Shown: positions 44,896-55,149 of the stretch, piece by piece
How positions within the stretch are numbered: position 1 is the first letter of the stretch
How the letters are laid out: the number at the start of each line of letters is the position of its first letter
Made by a program: the position numbers and the translations under genes
Source of the DNA: an uncultured Bacteroidales bacterium
Lineage (GTDB): Bacteria; Bacteroidota; Bacteroidia; Bacteroidales; WCHB1-69
DNA: 64,000 nt
NCBI GenBank assembly: GCA_937901455.1
Contig: CALDIA010000088.1
Coordinates: 1 to 64,000 of the forward strand
Direction: 5' to 3'
The notes under the pieces: generated by a model
Seen by the model: only the letters and a program-made list of their open reading frames with translations
Databases searched by the model: none
What the model was told of the DNA's origin: nothing

Positions 44896-45919
44896 GGTCA
44901 ACGTTGCTCTCTGTTACTTCTGAACTGGCCACAGTCTTGCGCGCTAATCGGGCCTCTTTTGCTCGCTCTGCCTGCTCATTCTCAAAAGCCTCGTAGCTCC
45001 GGATAATCTTAGTCACCAGATGGTGCCGCACCACGTCCTTAGTGTCCATATAGATAAAATCAATGCCGGGTATCTTCCCCAAAATGCGGTTGGCCTGAAT
45101 GAGTCCCGACTGTTGGTTCTTAGGCAGATCTATCTGGGTGATGTCACCGGTGATAAAGAACTTGGCATTTTTACCCATACGGGTGAGGAACATCTTTAAC
45201 TGTGCGGAGGTGGCATTCTGCGCCTCGTCAAGGATGACGTATGCATTGTCAAGGGTGCGGCCGCGCATGAAAGCGAGGGGTGCAATCTCAATCACCTTGT
45301 CCTCCATATAGCTCATCAGTTTCTGCATAGGCATCATATCCCAAAGGGCATCGTAGAGTGGTTGTAGATAGGGGTCGAGTTTGTCGCGCAGGTCACCGGG
45401 CAGAAAGCCGAGGTTTTCGCCGGCCTCTACCGCCGGGCGGGTGAGGATGATTCGGCGTATCTGCTTGTTCTTTAAGGCTCTTACGGCTAATGCCACTGCC
45501 GTATAAGTTTTGCCCGTGCCAGCAGGGCCCACTACGAAGACCATGTCGTTCTTTTCGGCACTCTCCACCAATCGCTTCTGGTTGGGTGTGATGGCCTTGA
45601 TAGCCTTGCCCTCCCGACCATAAAGGATAACGTTCTTGTCGCCACTGTTCAACCGGTAGAAATTGTCGTCTTCCAAAGCCGATATGTTCAGAATGTCCGT
45701 CTCGGTCAATTTTCCGAATTGCTCCAGATGGCTTTTCAGAAGATGAAGCCTGCTTTCAAAGAGCTCTACCTCACTGTCTTCGCCAATGACCTTCAAGACG
45801 TTCCCGCGCGCAACAATCTTCAGCTTGGAGAAGATGTGTGAGAGCAATTCTATATTGCTGTTCTGAGGACCAAATAGCCCTACGGCCTCTGATGGTTCTA
45901 TTTCTATGATTCTTTCCAT
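44882..45919 (-). CDS. PhoH-family ATPase
   Basis: A 345-residue PhoH/PhoL protein. A KH-like N-terminal region precedes the P-loop ATPase, with GPAGTGKT at 131-138, VILDEAQNAT as Walker B, and a C-terminal DVVRHHLVTKIIRSYE segment typical of the family. PhoH proteins are linked to RNA metabolism and often lie next to ybeY. Here the neighbours are lpxK and an M23 gene. It starts 3 bases after the M23 stop. Confidence 0.93.
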   Translation of the reverse strand: MERIIEIEPSEAVGLFGPQNSNIELLSHIFSKLKIVARGNVLKVIGEDSEVELFESRLHLLKSHLEQFGKLTETDILNISALEDDNFYRLNSGDKNVILYGREGKAIKAITPNQKRLVESAEKNDMVFVVGPAGTGKTYTAVALAVRALKNKQIRRIILTRPAVEAGENLGFLPGDLRDKLDPYLQPLYDALWDMMPMQKLMSYMEDKVIEIAPLAFMRGRTLDNAYVILDEAQNATSAQLKMFLTRMGKNAKFFITGDITQIDLPKNQQSGLIQANRILGKIPGIDFIYMDTKDVVRHHLVTKIIRSYEAFENEQAERAKEARLARKTVASSEVTESNVDHDAH

Positions 45920-45922
45920 ATT

Positions 45923-46837
45923 CTATTCTACTACAAGATACTCCAGTGGGTTGATGGGGAAACCGTTATACCAAAGTTCAAAGTGGAGGTGTTTTTTGCC
46001 GGTGCCTTTTGTGTCGGAACTACCCATCAGCGCGATGGGAGTGCCAGCCGTCACGCGTGCTCCAGTCTTTTTCAATAGCGATGTATTGTTCTTATAGATG
46101 GATATAAGATTGCCTGGATGCTGTACCATGATGACATATCCATCAGCGGAATTAAAATAGGTGGAAATGACGACACCATCGGCCACGGAAGTGACCGTGT
46201 TGCGGTCGTTATGGGCGATATCGATGCCATAATGACCCTTCACTACATCGAAAAGGCGTACCACAGCACCTATTGCGGGTGGGTAGATATTGAGGTTGGT
46301 AATCTTGGCCTGTTCGATATTGGGAATGCCGCCGCTGTTTCCCATGCCCTCTTCGTTGCGCGCCAAAATCATGTCCGACTCTTCCAAAAGTTCATTGGTG
46401 GCGGCCATCCGCTCTTTGTCGCGCATGGTAGTATGCACCGAAGGCGTCTTGGCAGCATCTTCGTCCATCTCCTCCGCAGTGGGCACTTCATCGGCCAAAA
46501 GGGTGGAGAAATGGTCAATGTATTGTTGGTTGTATTTGATGACCTGCTCTAAGGAGTCAATATGCTCCACGGCCTGCTTGTACAATTTGTAGTCGTTCTT
46601 GGTTGTGTATCCCGGAATATACATACGCAGAGGCGTAAGCGCAATGAGTATAGTGGTTAAAATGATGACCACAAAAGCAGCGATGACTCCCACTACAAAT
46701 ATCTTCTGAATAGTCAGCCTTTTGATGACCCACTGCTGCTCATGGGTCTGCTCGTTGGAGAATACAATCCTGTAGTGGGTCTTCCACTCACTCTTGATGA
46801 TATTCCATATTTTCTTCAGCTTTTGAAATTTTCCCAT
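45923..46837 (-). CDS. Membrane-anchored M23 (LytM) peptidase-like protein
   Basis: A 304-residue protein with one N-terminal transmembrane segment (about 46-68), a periplasmic coiled coil (about 80-160) and an M23 domain (about 190-304). The zinc ligands are present: His202 and Asp206 (HYGID), and H-L-H at 283-285. The catalytic-site Y-x-H histidine is replaced by Asn250 (IYKN). It may be a slow or altered endopeptidase, or an activator. It is the first gene of the seven-gene envelope unit ending with the hexapeptide acyltransferase. Confidence 0.87.
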   Translation of the reverse strand: MGKFQKLKKIWNIIKSEWKTHYRIVFSNEQTHEQQWVIKRLTIQKIFVVGVIAAFVVIILTTILIALTPLRMYIPGYTTKNDYKLYKQAVEHIDSLEQVIKYNQQYIDHFSTLLADEVPTAEEMDEDAAKTPSVHTTMRDKERMAATNELLEESDMILARNEEGMGNSGGIPNIEQAKITNLNIYPPAIGAVVRLFDVVKGHYGIDIAHNDRNTVTSVADGVVISTYFNSADGYVIMVQHPGNLISIYKNNTSLLKKTGARVTAGTPIALMGSSDTKGTGKKHLHFELWYNGFPINPLEYLVVE

Positions 46838-46860
46838 ACGTGATGCGACAAATCAGGGTG

Positions 46861-46868
46861 CAAAGATA
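46861..46868 (-). promoter_or_regulatory. -7 promoter element for the M23-phoH-lpxK-pnp unit
   Basis: TATCTTTG on the minus strand matches TAnnTTTG. It sits 2 bases past the coaE stop, so its -33 region lies inside coaE. Confidence 0.6.
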
Positions 46869-46870
46869 CA

Positions 46871-47446
46871 TTAAAAATGCATGTCTGCAGACAATTTTTT
46901 ACACGATAGTTCATAGGTTTCGCCTGTGCATACCACAAGGTCGGCCATGCAGCATTTTTCCTGTTGTGGCATCTGACGGGCCATGCGCTGTAGAATGTCT
47001 TCTCGGGTGAGATTCGGATTTCTGGTCATAATGCGCTCGATACGCAGTTCCAAGGGGGCGTCCGCTACAATGACCTTGTCGAAATAGTGTGCCAGTCCGC
47101 CCTCATAGATAATGGCGGACTCCATCATGACAGCATAGGAGTGCTGTTGCCCAGCCCATTGTTCGAAAAGCTCCATTACCGCCGGGTGTACCAGCGCATT
47201 CAAAGCCTGTAGTTTTTGCTCATCGCCAAAAACCAGGGAAGACAGCAGCGGAATGTTGACACGATGATTCACGATGAGGCCTTCATGATGAAAGAGTTCG
47301 TCCAATTTCTGCTGGAAAGGCTGGTTTTCATAAAGCTTTTTTGCCTCCTCATCGGCATAGAAAACGGGAATGCCCATTTGGATAAAATGTTTCGACAAGT
47401 AGGTCTTGCCAGTGCCTATGCCACCGGTTAGTGCGATCTTAAACAT
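46871..47446 (-). CDS. coaE: Dephospho-CoA kinase
   Basis: A 191-residue kinase for the last step of coenzyme A synthesis. The P-loop GGIGTGKTYL (8-17), the DEEAKKLYE segment and LVHPAV are conserved. I chose ATG 47446, where the protein begins MFKIALTGG; the longer open frame would start deep inside folP. The start overlaps the folP stop by 8 bases. It is the final gene of the alaS-rpe-folP-coaE unit. Confidence 0.95.
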   Translation of the reverse strand: MFKIALTGGIGTGKTYLSKHFIQMGIPVFYADEEAKKLYENQPFQQKLDELFHHEGLIVNHRVNIPLLSSLVFGDEQKLQALNALVHPAVMELFEQWAGQQHSYAVMMESAIIYEGGLAHYFDKVIVADAPLELRIERIMTRNPNLTREDILQRMARQMPQQEKCCMADLVVCTGETYELSCKKLSADMHF

Positions 47447-48272
47447 GATGGTAGAAATCGAAAATATGAATAGTTTCCATGGCCATGCGCACATCGTGTA
47501 CGCGTAGGATGTCAGCTCCATGCGTCAGCGCCAGTGTATGAACGGCCGTAGTGCCGTTGAGGGCTTCTTGGGGCGATGTTTGCAGCAGTTTGTAGATCAT
47601 CGATTTGCGCGACACTCCCACCAAAATCGGGAGCCCGAAGGTTTGGAAGGCTTCCAGATTTTTGAGAATGGTATAGTTTTGCTCAAGGGTTTTGCCGAAT
47701 CCGAATCCTGGGTCTATGAGGATATCGTGGGCATGGTGTTGGCGCAGTTTTTCTATCTGTTGACCGAAAAAGGAGAGCATGTCGGCAATCAGGTCTTGGT
47801 AGTGGGTCTGGGTTTGCATGACATCCGGTTTAGCGGGGGTGTGGGTGAGGCAATAGGGCACCTGTAGGGCACCCACCAAGGGAATCATCGCCTCGTCGAA
47901 AGTGCCTCCGGAAATGTCGTTGATGATGGAAGCGCCATTTTCAACGGCTACCTTGGCAACGGAAGCTCGCCACGTGTCCACCGAGATGGGAGCGCCAGGA
48001 AATTGTCGGTGCAAGAGTTGTACAGTGTCGCGAATGACGGTCAACTCCTGTTCTTCGGGGATGTCAGCGGCATTGGGGCGGGTGGAGACAGCGCCCACAT
48101 CGATGATGGCAGCACCCTCATCGAGCAGTTGCCCGGCACGGTCCACCACGGCCTCTTGAGTGGTATAGCGCCCACCGTCAAAAAAAGAATCACGTGTTAC
48201 GTTGAGGATGCCCATGACGATGGGCTTTTCCAAAGACAGCAGATGACCGGAACAATTGATCTGTGTGTGCAT
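47439..48272 (-). CDS. folP: Dihydropteroate synthase
   Basis: A 277-residue TIM-barrel enzyme that condenses p-aminobenzoate with the pterin pyrophosphate; it is the sulfonamide target. Visible blocks are MGILNVTRDSFFDGG, VGAVSTRPNA, SVDTWRASVA, DPGFGFGKTLEQN and VGVSRKSM. The usual proline of loop 1 (N-V-T-P-D-S-F) is arginine here, a notable change in the pABA/pterin-side loop. It starts 9 bases after rpe. Confidence 0.94.
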   Translation of the reverse strand: MHTQINCSGHLLSLEKPIVMGILNVTRDSFFDGGRYTTQEAVVDRAGQLLDEGAAIIDVGAVSTRPNAADIPEEQELTVIRDTVQLLHRQFPGAPISVDTWRASVAKVAVENGASIINDISGGTFDEAMIPLVGALQVPYCLTHTPAKPDVMQTQTHYQDLIADMLSFFGQQIEKLRQHHAHDILIDPGFGFGKTLEQNYTILKNLEAFQTFGLPILVGVSRKSMIYKLLQTSPQEALNGTTAVHTLALTHGADILRVHDVRMAMETIHIFDFYHHV

Positions 48273-48281
48273 AGTGTTATT

Positions 48282-48938
48282 TTATAAACGCTTCATATAG
48301 GCAATCTCAGCGGAGGGGTCTTGGCTACCGAAAACCGCATTGCCTGCCACTACGGCATCGGCACCGGCATCTATGATTTGCTGGATGTTGTCTCTTGACA
48401 CGCCTCCGTCCACCTCTATCAGGGTGTCGGCATGGTGGCGTTCAATCATCTCGCGGAGTTCTGTGATGCGGTGCAGGGCACGTGTGATAAATTTCTGTCC
48501 GCCAAAGCCGGGGTTTACTGACATGAGAAGCACCAGATTTACATCGTCAATGATGTCCTCCAGACCGCTGATGGGGGTGTGAGGGTTGAGGGAAACGCCT
48601 GCCAGCATTCCCTCCTCTTTAATCTGGGTGACGGTGCGGTGCAGGTGGGTGCATGCCTCCCAATGCACGGTCAGCATGTCGCTACCCGCCTCCCTGAAAG
48701 CATGTATGTAGCGTTCAGGCTGCACGATCATCAGATGGGTGTCGAGTGGCTTCTCCGAATATTTACGAATGGCCTTTACCACTGGAATCCCAAAGGATAT
48801 GTTGGGTACAAATACACCGTCCATGATGTCCAGGTGAAGCCAGTCGGCCTTGGACTCATTCAACATGCGGATGTCGGCTTCCAGATTTCCAAAATTGGCC
48901 GACAGCAATGACGGGGCTACAATTACGGATTGATGCAT
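48282..48938 (-). CDS. rpe: Ribulose-phosphate 3-epimerase
   Basis: A 218-residue TIM-barrel enzyme interconverting ribulose-5-phosphate and xylulose-5-phosphate. VAPSLLSANF, the metal-binding HLDIMDG and the second metal block DTHLMI are present. MSVNPGFGGQ and VDGGVS also match the family. I chose ATG 48938; the longer frame would extend 48 non-conserved residues into the alaS 3' end. It lies 46 bases after alaS. Confidence 0.95.
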   Translation of the reverse strand: MHQSVIVAPSLLSANFGNLEADIRMLNESKADWLHLDIMDGVFVPNISFGIPVVKAIRKYSEKPLDTHLMIVQPERYIHAFREAGSDMLTVHWEACTHLHRTVTQIKEEGMLAGVSLNPHTPISGLEDIIDDVNLVLLMSVNPGFGGQKFITRALHRITELREMIERHHADTLIEVDGGVSRDNIQQIIDAGADAVVAGNAVFGSQDPSAEIAYMKRL

Positions 48939-48984
48939 ATAGTTTTTATTTTGAGCTTGATAAAATCGGATTCTGCAATGATTG

Positions 48985-51585
48985 CTAATCGTTAAGGAGA
49001 CGGAGTACTTCGACAACAGCATCGGGCAGGCCGGCGGGGTTCTTGCCACCGGCAGTGGAGAGGGAGGGTTGTCCACCGCCACCGCCTTGTATCAGTTTCC
49101 CAGCTGCACGCACTAATTTTGGAGCTTCATAGCGGCCCACCAAGTCGTCTGAGATGGCGACCACTAAGTTAGGTTTATTGTCGCAGACACTGCCCAGCAC
49201 CACTACGCGGTTTGGTTCTGTGCGCAGCTTGAAGGCGGCATTGCGCAGTATCTCGCCGCTATAACTGCTGATATTGGAGATGACGTGCATGCCGTTCACT
49301 TCTTGTGCTGTGGCGGACATCTCTTTGCAGAAGGCAGCTATTTGCTGTTGCTCAAACTCCTCTATCTTCTTGCGGTAGGCAGCGTTGTCATCGATGAGCC
49401 TCTGTATGGCCTGTGGCAGGTTGGTGGTATTGAGAGCCTCTTTCATCTGTTTGATAAGGTTTTGGTTTTCATACATCAAGGCCTCGGCTGTAGTGCCGGT
49501 AACTGCTTCTATACGGCGCACGCCGGCGGCAATGGCACCCTCAGACACGATCTTGAAGAGTCCGATATTGCCTGTGGCGGATGTGTGTGTGCCACCGCAC
49601 AACTCTATGGCTTTGCCGAACTGGATAACACGGACGGTATGGCCATATTTCTCGCCAAAGAGGGCGATGGCTCCCATGGCCCGGGCTTCGTCAATGGGCA
49701 CATCCAAGTGCTCCTGCAAGGGAATGTTCTCGCGAATCATCCGGTTTACTATCTGCTCTACCTGGACTAACTCCTCATCGGTTACCTTCGCAAAGTGGGA
49801 GAAGTCAAAGCGCAACCGATCAGCGGTGACTAATGAGCCTTTTTGCTCTACATGGGTGCCTAACACCGTGCGTAAGGCATGGTCAAGGAGGTGTGTGGCA
49901 GAGTGATTGTTGGCTGTGGACTGTCGCTTGTCTGTGTCAATGACTGCTGTAAACTCGCCCGTGAGGTTCTCCGGCAAGGTGGTGGACAAGTGTATGATGA
50001 GGTTGTTCTCTTTGATGGTGTTGAAGATAGCTACTTTCTCATTCACATTTTCCAAGTGGCCAGTGTCACCTGCCTGACCGCCACCCTCGGCATAGAAGGG
50101 CGTTTTGTCGAGTACTATTTGAAAAAAAGTCTTGTTCTTGGCTGTGACCTTCCGGTATTTGAGTATGTGGCATGGACAATTATACTCATGATAGCCCACG
50201 AAGGTGGTCGGTTCATTGCGCTCAATCAGGGTTACCCAGTCGTCGGTGGTCACTGCGGCCGCCGCCCGTGAACGCTCTTTCTGCTGACGAAGTCCCTCCT
50301 GGAATCCCTCCATGTCCACCGTCATGTTCTTTTCGGAAGCCAACAGCTGGGTAAGGTCGATGGGGAATCCGTAGGTGTCGAACAACTCGAAGGCAAAAGC
50401 ACCGTCCACGATGGCCTCCGGATGGTTTTTGCAATAGTTTTCAAATTTGATGATGCCCGACTCTAAGGTCTTCAGAAAGGAGGTCTCTTCTTCTTGAATT
50501 ACCTTGGTGATGAGGATGGCTTGCGCTTTCAGCTCGGGGAACTGTTGTCCCATTTGCTGCACAAGGGCATCTACAGACTTATGTATGAAGGGGGTTTTGA
50601 AGCCCAGGAAGGTGAAGCCGTAGCGGATGGCACGGCGCAAGATGCGTCGGATCACGTAGCCGGCTCCGGTGTTAGAAGGCAGCTGCCCATCGGCAATGGC
50701 AAAGCAGACAGCGCGCAGGTGGTCGGCCACCACGCGCAAGGCTATGTCCACCTCCTTGTGTTCACCGTAACGGACACCCGCATCTGCAGCGAATTTCTGA
50801 ATCAGGGGCTGGAACACGTCAGTATCGTAGTTGGACTTCTTGTTCTGAACTGCCATGCAGAGGCGCTCGAAGCCCATGCCGGTATCCACATGCTTGGCGG
50901 CTAATGGGTGCAGCTCGCCCGAGGCCACACGGTTGTATTGCATGAAAACGAGGTTCCAAATCTCAATCACTAACGGGTTGTCCTTGTTGACCAGAGAAGC
51001 ACCGGGCACCTGCGCACGCTCGGCATCATTGCGCAGGTCGATGTGAATTTCCGAGCAGGGCCCGCAAGGACCGGTGTCGCCCATCTCCCAAAAGTTATCT
51101 TTTTTGTTGCCCCTCAGGATGCGATCCTCGGGAAGATGATCTTTCCAGAAATCGTATGCCTCCTGGTCGAAAGAGGTGCCGTCCTGAGTATCGCCGGCAA
51201 AGACGGTGGCATAAAGACGGCCCTTGTCTAATCTCATCACTTCGGTAAGAAACTCCCAGGCATATTCAATGGCCTCTTTCTTGAAATAGTCGCCAAACGA
51301 CCAGTTGCCGAGCATCTCGAACATGGTGTGATGGTAGGTGTCACGACCCACTTCTTCCAAATCGTTGTGCTTGCCCGACACGCGGAGACATTTCTGGGAG
51401 TCGGCTACGCGGGTGTGTTCGGCAGGAGTGTTGCCCAGAAAGATGTCCTTGAATTGGTTCATGCCGGCATTGGTGAACATCAGGGTGGGGTCGTTTTTGA
51501 TGACCATAGGTGCAGAGGGCACAATATGGTGCTGTTTGGATTCAAAGAATTGTAAAAAGGCGTTTCGTATTTCTGTTGAGGTCAT
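48985..51585 (-). CDS. alaS: Alanyl-tRNA synthetase
   Basis: An 866-residue class II synthetase. An N-terminal aminoacylation domain ([25 protein letters not shown]) is followed by the tRNA-recognition region. The editing domain has HNHSATH-type zinc ligands and CGGTH, which clear Ser- and Gly-mischarged tRNA. A C-terminal oligomerisation (C-Ala) region contains the [14 protein letters not shown] stretch. Length is normal. It is the first gene of a four-gene unit with its own promoter. Confidence 0.97.
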   Translation of the reverse strand: MTSTEIRNAFLQFFESKQHHIVPSAPMVIKNDPTLMFTNAGMNQFKDIFLGNTPAEHTRVADSQKCLRVSGKHNDLEEVGRDTYHHTMFEMLGNWSFGDYFKKEAIEYAWEFLTEVMRLDKGRLYATVFAGDTQDGTSFDQEAYDFWKDHLPEDRILRGNKKDNFWEMGDTGPCGPCSEIHIDLRNDAERAQVPGASLVNKDNPLVIEIWNLVFMQYNRVASGELHPLAAKHVDTGMGFERLCMAVQNKKSNYDTDVFQPLIQKFAADAGVRYGEHKEVDIALRVVADHLRAVCFAIADGQLPSNTGAGYVIRRILRRAIRYGFTFLGFKTPFIHKSVDALVQQMGQQFPELKAQAILITKVIQEEETSFLKTLESGIIKFENYCKNHPEAIVDGAFAFELFDTYGFPIDLTQLLASEKNMTVDMEGFQEGLRQQKERSRAAAAVTTDDWVTLIERNEPTTFVGYHEYNCPCHILKYRKVTAKNKTFFQIVLDKTPFYAEGGGQAGDTGHLENVNEKVAIFNTIKENNLIIHLSTTLPENLTGEFTAVIDTDKRQSTANNHSATHLLDHALRTVLGTHVEQKGSLVTADRLRFDFSHFAKVTDEELVQVEQIVNRMIRENIPLQEHLDVPIDEARAMGAIALFGEKYGHTVRVIQFGKAIELCGGTHTSATGNIGLFKIVSEGAIAAGVRRIEAVTGTTAEALMYENQNLIKQMKEALNTTNLPQAIQRLIDDNAAYRKKIEEFEQQQIAAFCKEMSATAQEVNGMHVISNISSYSGEILRNAAFKLRTEPNRVVVLGSVCDNKPNLVVAISDDLVGRYEAPKLVRAAGKLIQGGGGGQPSLSTAGGKNPAGLPDAVVEVLRLLND

Positions 51586-51606
51586 AATATTATATGTTTA
51601 AGGCGG

Positions 51607-51614
51607 CAAAAATA
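51607..51614 (-). promoter_or_regulatory. -7 promoter element for alaS
   Basis: TATTTTTG on the minus strand matches TAnnTTTG, 22 bases upstream of the alaS start, just beyond the AbiEii remnant. Confidence 0.55.
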
Positions 51615-51689
51615 CAACATTTTAAGATATGCCATGTCATCAGATGAACTTTCGGTAAAATAGAAAGTATAAAAAAAAGCTAAAGAATG

Positions 51690-51964
51690 TGTGTGGATGG
51701 TGTCGGCTATCAACGGTCCCTCCTCCAGCATCTCCGCCCGTGTTCAGTGGCGGTCATAGTCCAAGTCAATATCTACGGACAGACGCGGCATATCGAATAT
51801 GGTCAGGTTGATGCCCCCCTTAGAGCCAACTTCCGGCCAAGACGTTCATCTTGGTTGAGGATAGACAAAATCTCCGCCAATCGATACGCCCTATCCAGAT
51901 TGTCGCGTACAAATCCTGTCTGCTGCGATAGTTTTTCCAATTGAAACCTATCAAATACCGGCAT
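51690..51964 (-). pseudogene. Decayed AbiEii nucleotidyltransferase toxin
   Basis: From ATG 51964 the frame reads MPVFDRFQLEKLSQQTGFVR and continues through LDRAYRLAEILSIL to KLALRG, the start of AbiEii toxins. The next motif, which should be G-G-T-A-I-N-L, has lost about 7 bases. This shifts the frame and removes the nucleotidyltransferase signature. The continuation INLTIFDMPRLSVDIDLDY, with the acidic catalytic pair, is in another frame and soon hits TGA at 51744-51746. Only about the first quarter of a ~280-residue protein is left. It overlaps the AbiEi remnant by 14 bases, as in intact abiE operons. Confidence 0.75.
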
Positions 51965-52457
51965 AGCTTTCTTGTTCTAAAAACGATAAGATATTGTCGG
52001 GTGCATAGAGGTCCCATTCCTTATGATATACATTGTTCTGCGAATCAGACTGGATGCGATCAATCCCCTGCGCCCCACCGGTCAATGCAGTCAACAAAGG
52101 TACGTGACTAATCCGTCACCCGTACCAATGCATCCATCGGCGGTTCATTTACGCTGATGTCTAACTTGTTGGCGCAATATTGGTATGCCATCCCGTCACA
52201 TTCAAACCCGTTGAAAAGCGAGCCGCTTGCAACGTATATGGTGTAGAACACCTGATGTGCAAAGTCATAGTACTTGAAAGCGGAATGATAGGCCACGCAC
52301 GCTGTTGGGGTGACGTGAGACGCTATTGGAAACGGTTGACCTCCATAGCCTTTGTTTCGAGATTGACAGCTGCATACAGATTTCTGCGGACACGTTTGAC
52401 GAGACCTGCTCTGGCGTAGCGGTTCAGCGGCACCAGAGCAGAATGCTTGTTGCTCTG
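51951..52457 (-). pseudogene. Decayed AbiEi antitoxin
   Basis: Pieces of an AbiEi antitoxin in order. From about 52457 comes LNRYARAGLVKRVRRNLYAA, the winged-helix end, without the first residues. At the CAATAG around 52323-52328 one base is missing and the frame shifts. Then follows PIASHVTPTACVAYHSAFKY and on to LVRVTD, interrupted by TAG 52108-52110 where families usually have Leu, then SRTFVDCIDR. About 100 residues are deleted before the C-terminal HKEWDLYAPDNILSFLEQ, ending at TGA 51951-51953. It lies just after guaA and in the same orientation. Confidence 0.75.
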
Positions 52458-52477
52458 TCAATGGGATTACTCTATTA

Positions 52478-54082
52478 TTACTCCCACTCAATGGTGGCGG
52501 GCGGTTTGGAGCTGATGTCGTAGCATACGCGGTTCACGCCTTTCACCTTGTTGATGATGTCATTGGAAATCTTGGCCATGAATTCGTAGGGCAGGTGTGC
52601 CCAATCGGCGGTCATGGCGTCTGTGCTGGTCACGGCGCGCAGGGCCACGGCACGCTCGTAAGTACGCTCGTCGCCCATGACGCCCACACTTTTGATGGGC
52701 AGCAGGATGACACCTGCCTGCCAAATCTGGTCGTAGAGGGAGACCTCAATCTCGCCGTTGGTCATGTTGGCGGGCACGCCGGCGGCTAACACCTTGCGGG
52801 CTTCTTCACCGCTGAGTTTCACTTTCCAATCGCGCAGGCCCTGAATGAAGATGTCGTCGGCATCTTGGAGGATGCGCACCTTCTCTCGGGTGATGTCGCC
52901 CAGAATACGGACGGCCAAGCCCGGCCCCGGGAAGGGGTGACGGGTGATGAGATGTTCGGGCATGCCCAGTTGTCGGCCCACACGGCGCACCTCGTCCTTG
53001 AAGAGCCACTTCAACGGTTCGCACAACTGTAGGTGCATCTTTTCGGGCAGGCCTCCCACGTTGTGGTGGCTTTTAATGACCATTCCAGTGATGCTGAGGC
53101 TCTCAATGCGGTCGGGGTAGATGGTGCCCTGCGCCAGCCATTTGGCATCCGTGATTTTCTGCGCCTCCTCATTGAAGACGTCAATGAATCCGGCACCGAT
53201 GATCTTGCGCTTGCGCTCAGGCTCGGTCACACCTTCTAATTCTTTGAAGAACTTTTCGCTGGCATCCACGCCGATGACGTTCAGCCCCAAGCCTTCATAG
53301 TCATGCATCACATTTTGGAACTCGTTTTTGCGTAGCAGGCCGTGGTCCACAAAGATGCAGGTGAGGTTTTGGCCGATGGCGCGGTTCAGTAGGACGGCGC
53401 ATACGGAGGAGTCCACGCCACCGCTCAGGCCCAAGATGACGCGGTCGTTCCCAATTTGCTCTTTGAGTTCGCGGATGGTGGTTTCGACGAAGGAGGCGGG
53501 GCTCCAGGTCCGGTGGCCGCCGCAAATGTCCACCACGAAGTTCTTGAGCAGCAAGGAACCTTGTGTGGTGTGGAACACCTCGGGGTGGAACTGCACGCCC
53601 CAGGTCGGCTCGTCCTCAAACTGGTAGGCGGCAAACTCCACCTTGTCGGTGGAGGCTATTTTGCGGCAGTTGTCGGGAAGTTTAGTGATGGTGTCGCCAT
53701 GGCTCATCCAGACCTGCGTGTGCTCGTAGAGACCCTGGAGCAGGGGGTTGTCGCGGTCGAAGGCGGCGAGGTTGGCGCGCCCGTACTCGCGGCTGCCGGC
53801 AGGCTCCACGCGACCGCCGTTGGTGTGAGCCATAAACTGGGCGCCGTAGCAGATACCCAACACCGGCAGACGCCTGCGGATGCCAGTGAGGTCCACCTGG
53901 AAAGCGCGCCCGTCATAAACACTGAAGGGCGATCCGCTCAAGATGACACCAATCACGTCGGGGTCATCCTTCGGAAACTTGTTGTAAGGAACTATTTCAC
54001 AAAACATGTCCAACTCACGGAGGCGCCGGCCAATCAGTTGCGTAGTCTGAGACCCAAAGTCCAGGATGATGATCTTTTCCAT
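52478..54082 (-). CDS. guaA: GMP synthase (glutamine-hydrolysing)
   Basis: A 534-residue enzyme converting XMP to GMP. The N-terminal class I glutaminase has Cys78 (GICYGAQ) and the QFHPE His/Glu. The ATP pyrophosphatase domain has [11 protein letters not shown], and the C-terminal dimerisation domain ends [12 protein letters not shown]. Length is typical of Bacteroidetes GuaA. It is a single-gene unit followed immediately by the decayed abiE pair. With purL, purA and gmk it completes much of the guanine/adenine branch seen in this window. Confidence 0.97.
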   Translation of the reverse strand: MEKIIILDFGSQTTQLIGRRLRELDMFCEIVPYNKFPKDDPDVIGVILSGSPFSVYDGRAFQVDLTGIRRRLPVLGICYGAQFMAHTNGGRVEPAGSREYGRANLAAFDRDNPLLQGLYEHTQVWMSHGDTITKLPDNCRKIASTDKVEFAAYQFEDEPTWGVQFHPEVFHTTQGSLLLKNFVVDICGGHRTWSPASFVETTIRELKEQIGNDRVILGLSGGVDSSVCAVLLNRAIGQNLTCIFVDHGLLRKNEFQNVMHDYEGLGLNVIGVDASEKFFKELEGVTEPERKRKIIGAGFIDVFNEEAQKITDAKWLAQGTIYPDRIESLSITGMVIKSHHNVGGLPEKMHLQLCEPLKWLFKDEVRRVGRQLGMPEHLITRHPFPGPGLAVRILGDITREKVRILQDADDIFIQGLRDWKVKLSGEEARKVLAAGVPANMTNGEIEVSLYDQIWQAGVILLPIKSVGVMGDERTYERAVALRAVTSTDAMTADWAHLPYEFMAKISNDIINKVKGVNRVCYDISSKPPATIEWE

Positions 54083-54111
54083 AAAGTGTAGGTTGCTGAA
54101 AAATGAAAGCG

Positions 54112-54119
54112 CAAAAATA
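54112..54119 (-). promoter_or_regulatory. -7 promoter element for guaA
   Basis: TATTTTTG on the minus strand matches TAnnTTTG, 30 bases before the guaA start and divergent from the transporter promoter. Confidence 0.55.
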
Positions 54120-54173
54120 CAATAAATCTTAATTCAACAGCTCAAACCTTTCAATAGGTAATTAATTAATTCT

Positions 54174-54181
54174 TATTTTTG
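54174..54181 (+). promoter_or_regulatory. -7 promoter element for the BASS-like transporter gene
   Basis: TATTTTTG matches TAnnTTTG, 24 bases before the start codon. Confidence 0.55.
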
Positions 54182-54204
54182 CCGCCCGAAAATTTTCGAT
54201 TCAT

Positions 54205-55149
54205 ATGCAGGAGAAACTCAGGAGTTACGTGTTGCCCGTGGCCATTTTTTTTGGACTGTTGCTGCATAAGTGGTGCGCTCTGATTTCGTTCTTGGCCCCA
54301 TACCTGGTTTTTGTCATCTTGTTTCTGAACTTTGTGGCGGTGGACTTGCGCAAAGTGCATTTCACTAATATGCAGTGGTGTATTCTCGCCTTCCAGGTAG
54401 TGGTGAGTATCGCTGCCTATTTCATTGTGACCAATACCATTCAGAACTCGCTGTTGGCCCAAGGAATCCTGATGGGCATACTCTGTCCTGTGGCCTGTTC
54501 AGTGGTGGTCATTGCCTGTATGCTCGGGGCTGACCGCCCGACGGTGACCGCCTATACGGTGATTGGTAATCTGGCCATTGCCGTGGTGGCTCCCCTCTAT
54601 TTTTCCATAGTGGGAGTGCATCCCGAGCTGCCACTGTTGACATCTTATTGGATAATATTCAAAAAAATAGCGCCTACAATCGGACTGCCCTTCTTTGTAG
54701 CCCTCTTTTTGCAGATAGCCTTGCCTCGTACCCATCAGGTGTTTGCACGATATACAGGAACAACCTTTTATATATGGGCTTTTCTGCTATTCATCACATT
54801 GGGCCAAACCATTGATTTCATTTTTCTGCACGGTGCGGGTAATGAGTGGAATATCGTTTGGCTGGCAGTGGCCTCCATGGTAGTCTGCGCCATACAGTTC
54901 GGCATGGGCAAGTGGATAGGTCGCCAGTTTGGCGACAGCATGGCAGGCGGGCAGATGCTTGGTCAAAAAAACACAGCTATGGGAATATGGATGGCCAACA
55001 CGTTTCTCTCACCACTCACGTCCGTTTTCTTAGCTTGCTATTCGATATGGCAAAATTTGTTCAATAGTTGGCAGATTTGGTATCAAGACCATAGGAAGCC
55101 TATTTCTGAGCCATCTTCAAAAGTACCAGCGTCACCACCAGGAAGATGA
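54205..55149 (+). CDS. Bile acid:Na+ symporter (BASS)-like membrane transporter
   Basis: A 314-residue membrane protein with about 9-10 transmembrane segments. The pattern resembles BASS/SBF transporters: an early LAPYLVFVILFLN helix, LCPVACSVVVIACMLGAD in the first core repeat, and LGQKNTAMGIWMANTFLSP in the second. BASS proteins carry organic anions (bile acids, pantoate, pyruvate) with sodium; the substrate here is unknown. The last 17 or so codons overlap the 3' end of the convergent LptF/G-like gene by 50 bases and look non-conserved (Ser/Pro-rich). Confidence 0.75.
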   Translation: MQEKLRSYVLPVAIFFGLLLHKWCALISFLAPYLVFVILFLNFVAVDLRKVHFTNMQWCILAFQVVVSIAAYFIVTNTIQNSLLAQGILMGILCPVACSVVVIACMLGADRPTVTAYTVIGNLAIAVVAPLYFSIVGVHPELPLLTSYWIIFKKIAPTIGLPFFVALFLQIALPRTHQVFARYTGTTFYIWAFLLFITLGQTIDFIFLHGAGNEWNIVWLAVASMVVCAIQFGMGKWIGRQFGDSMAGGQMLGQKNTAMGIWMANTFLSPLTSVFLACYSIWQNLFNSWQIWYQDHRKPISEPSSKVPASPPGR

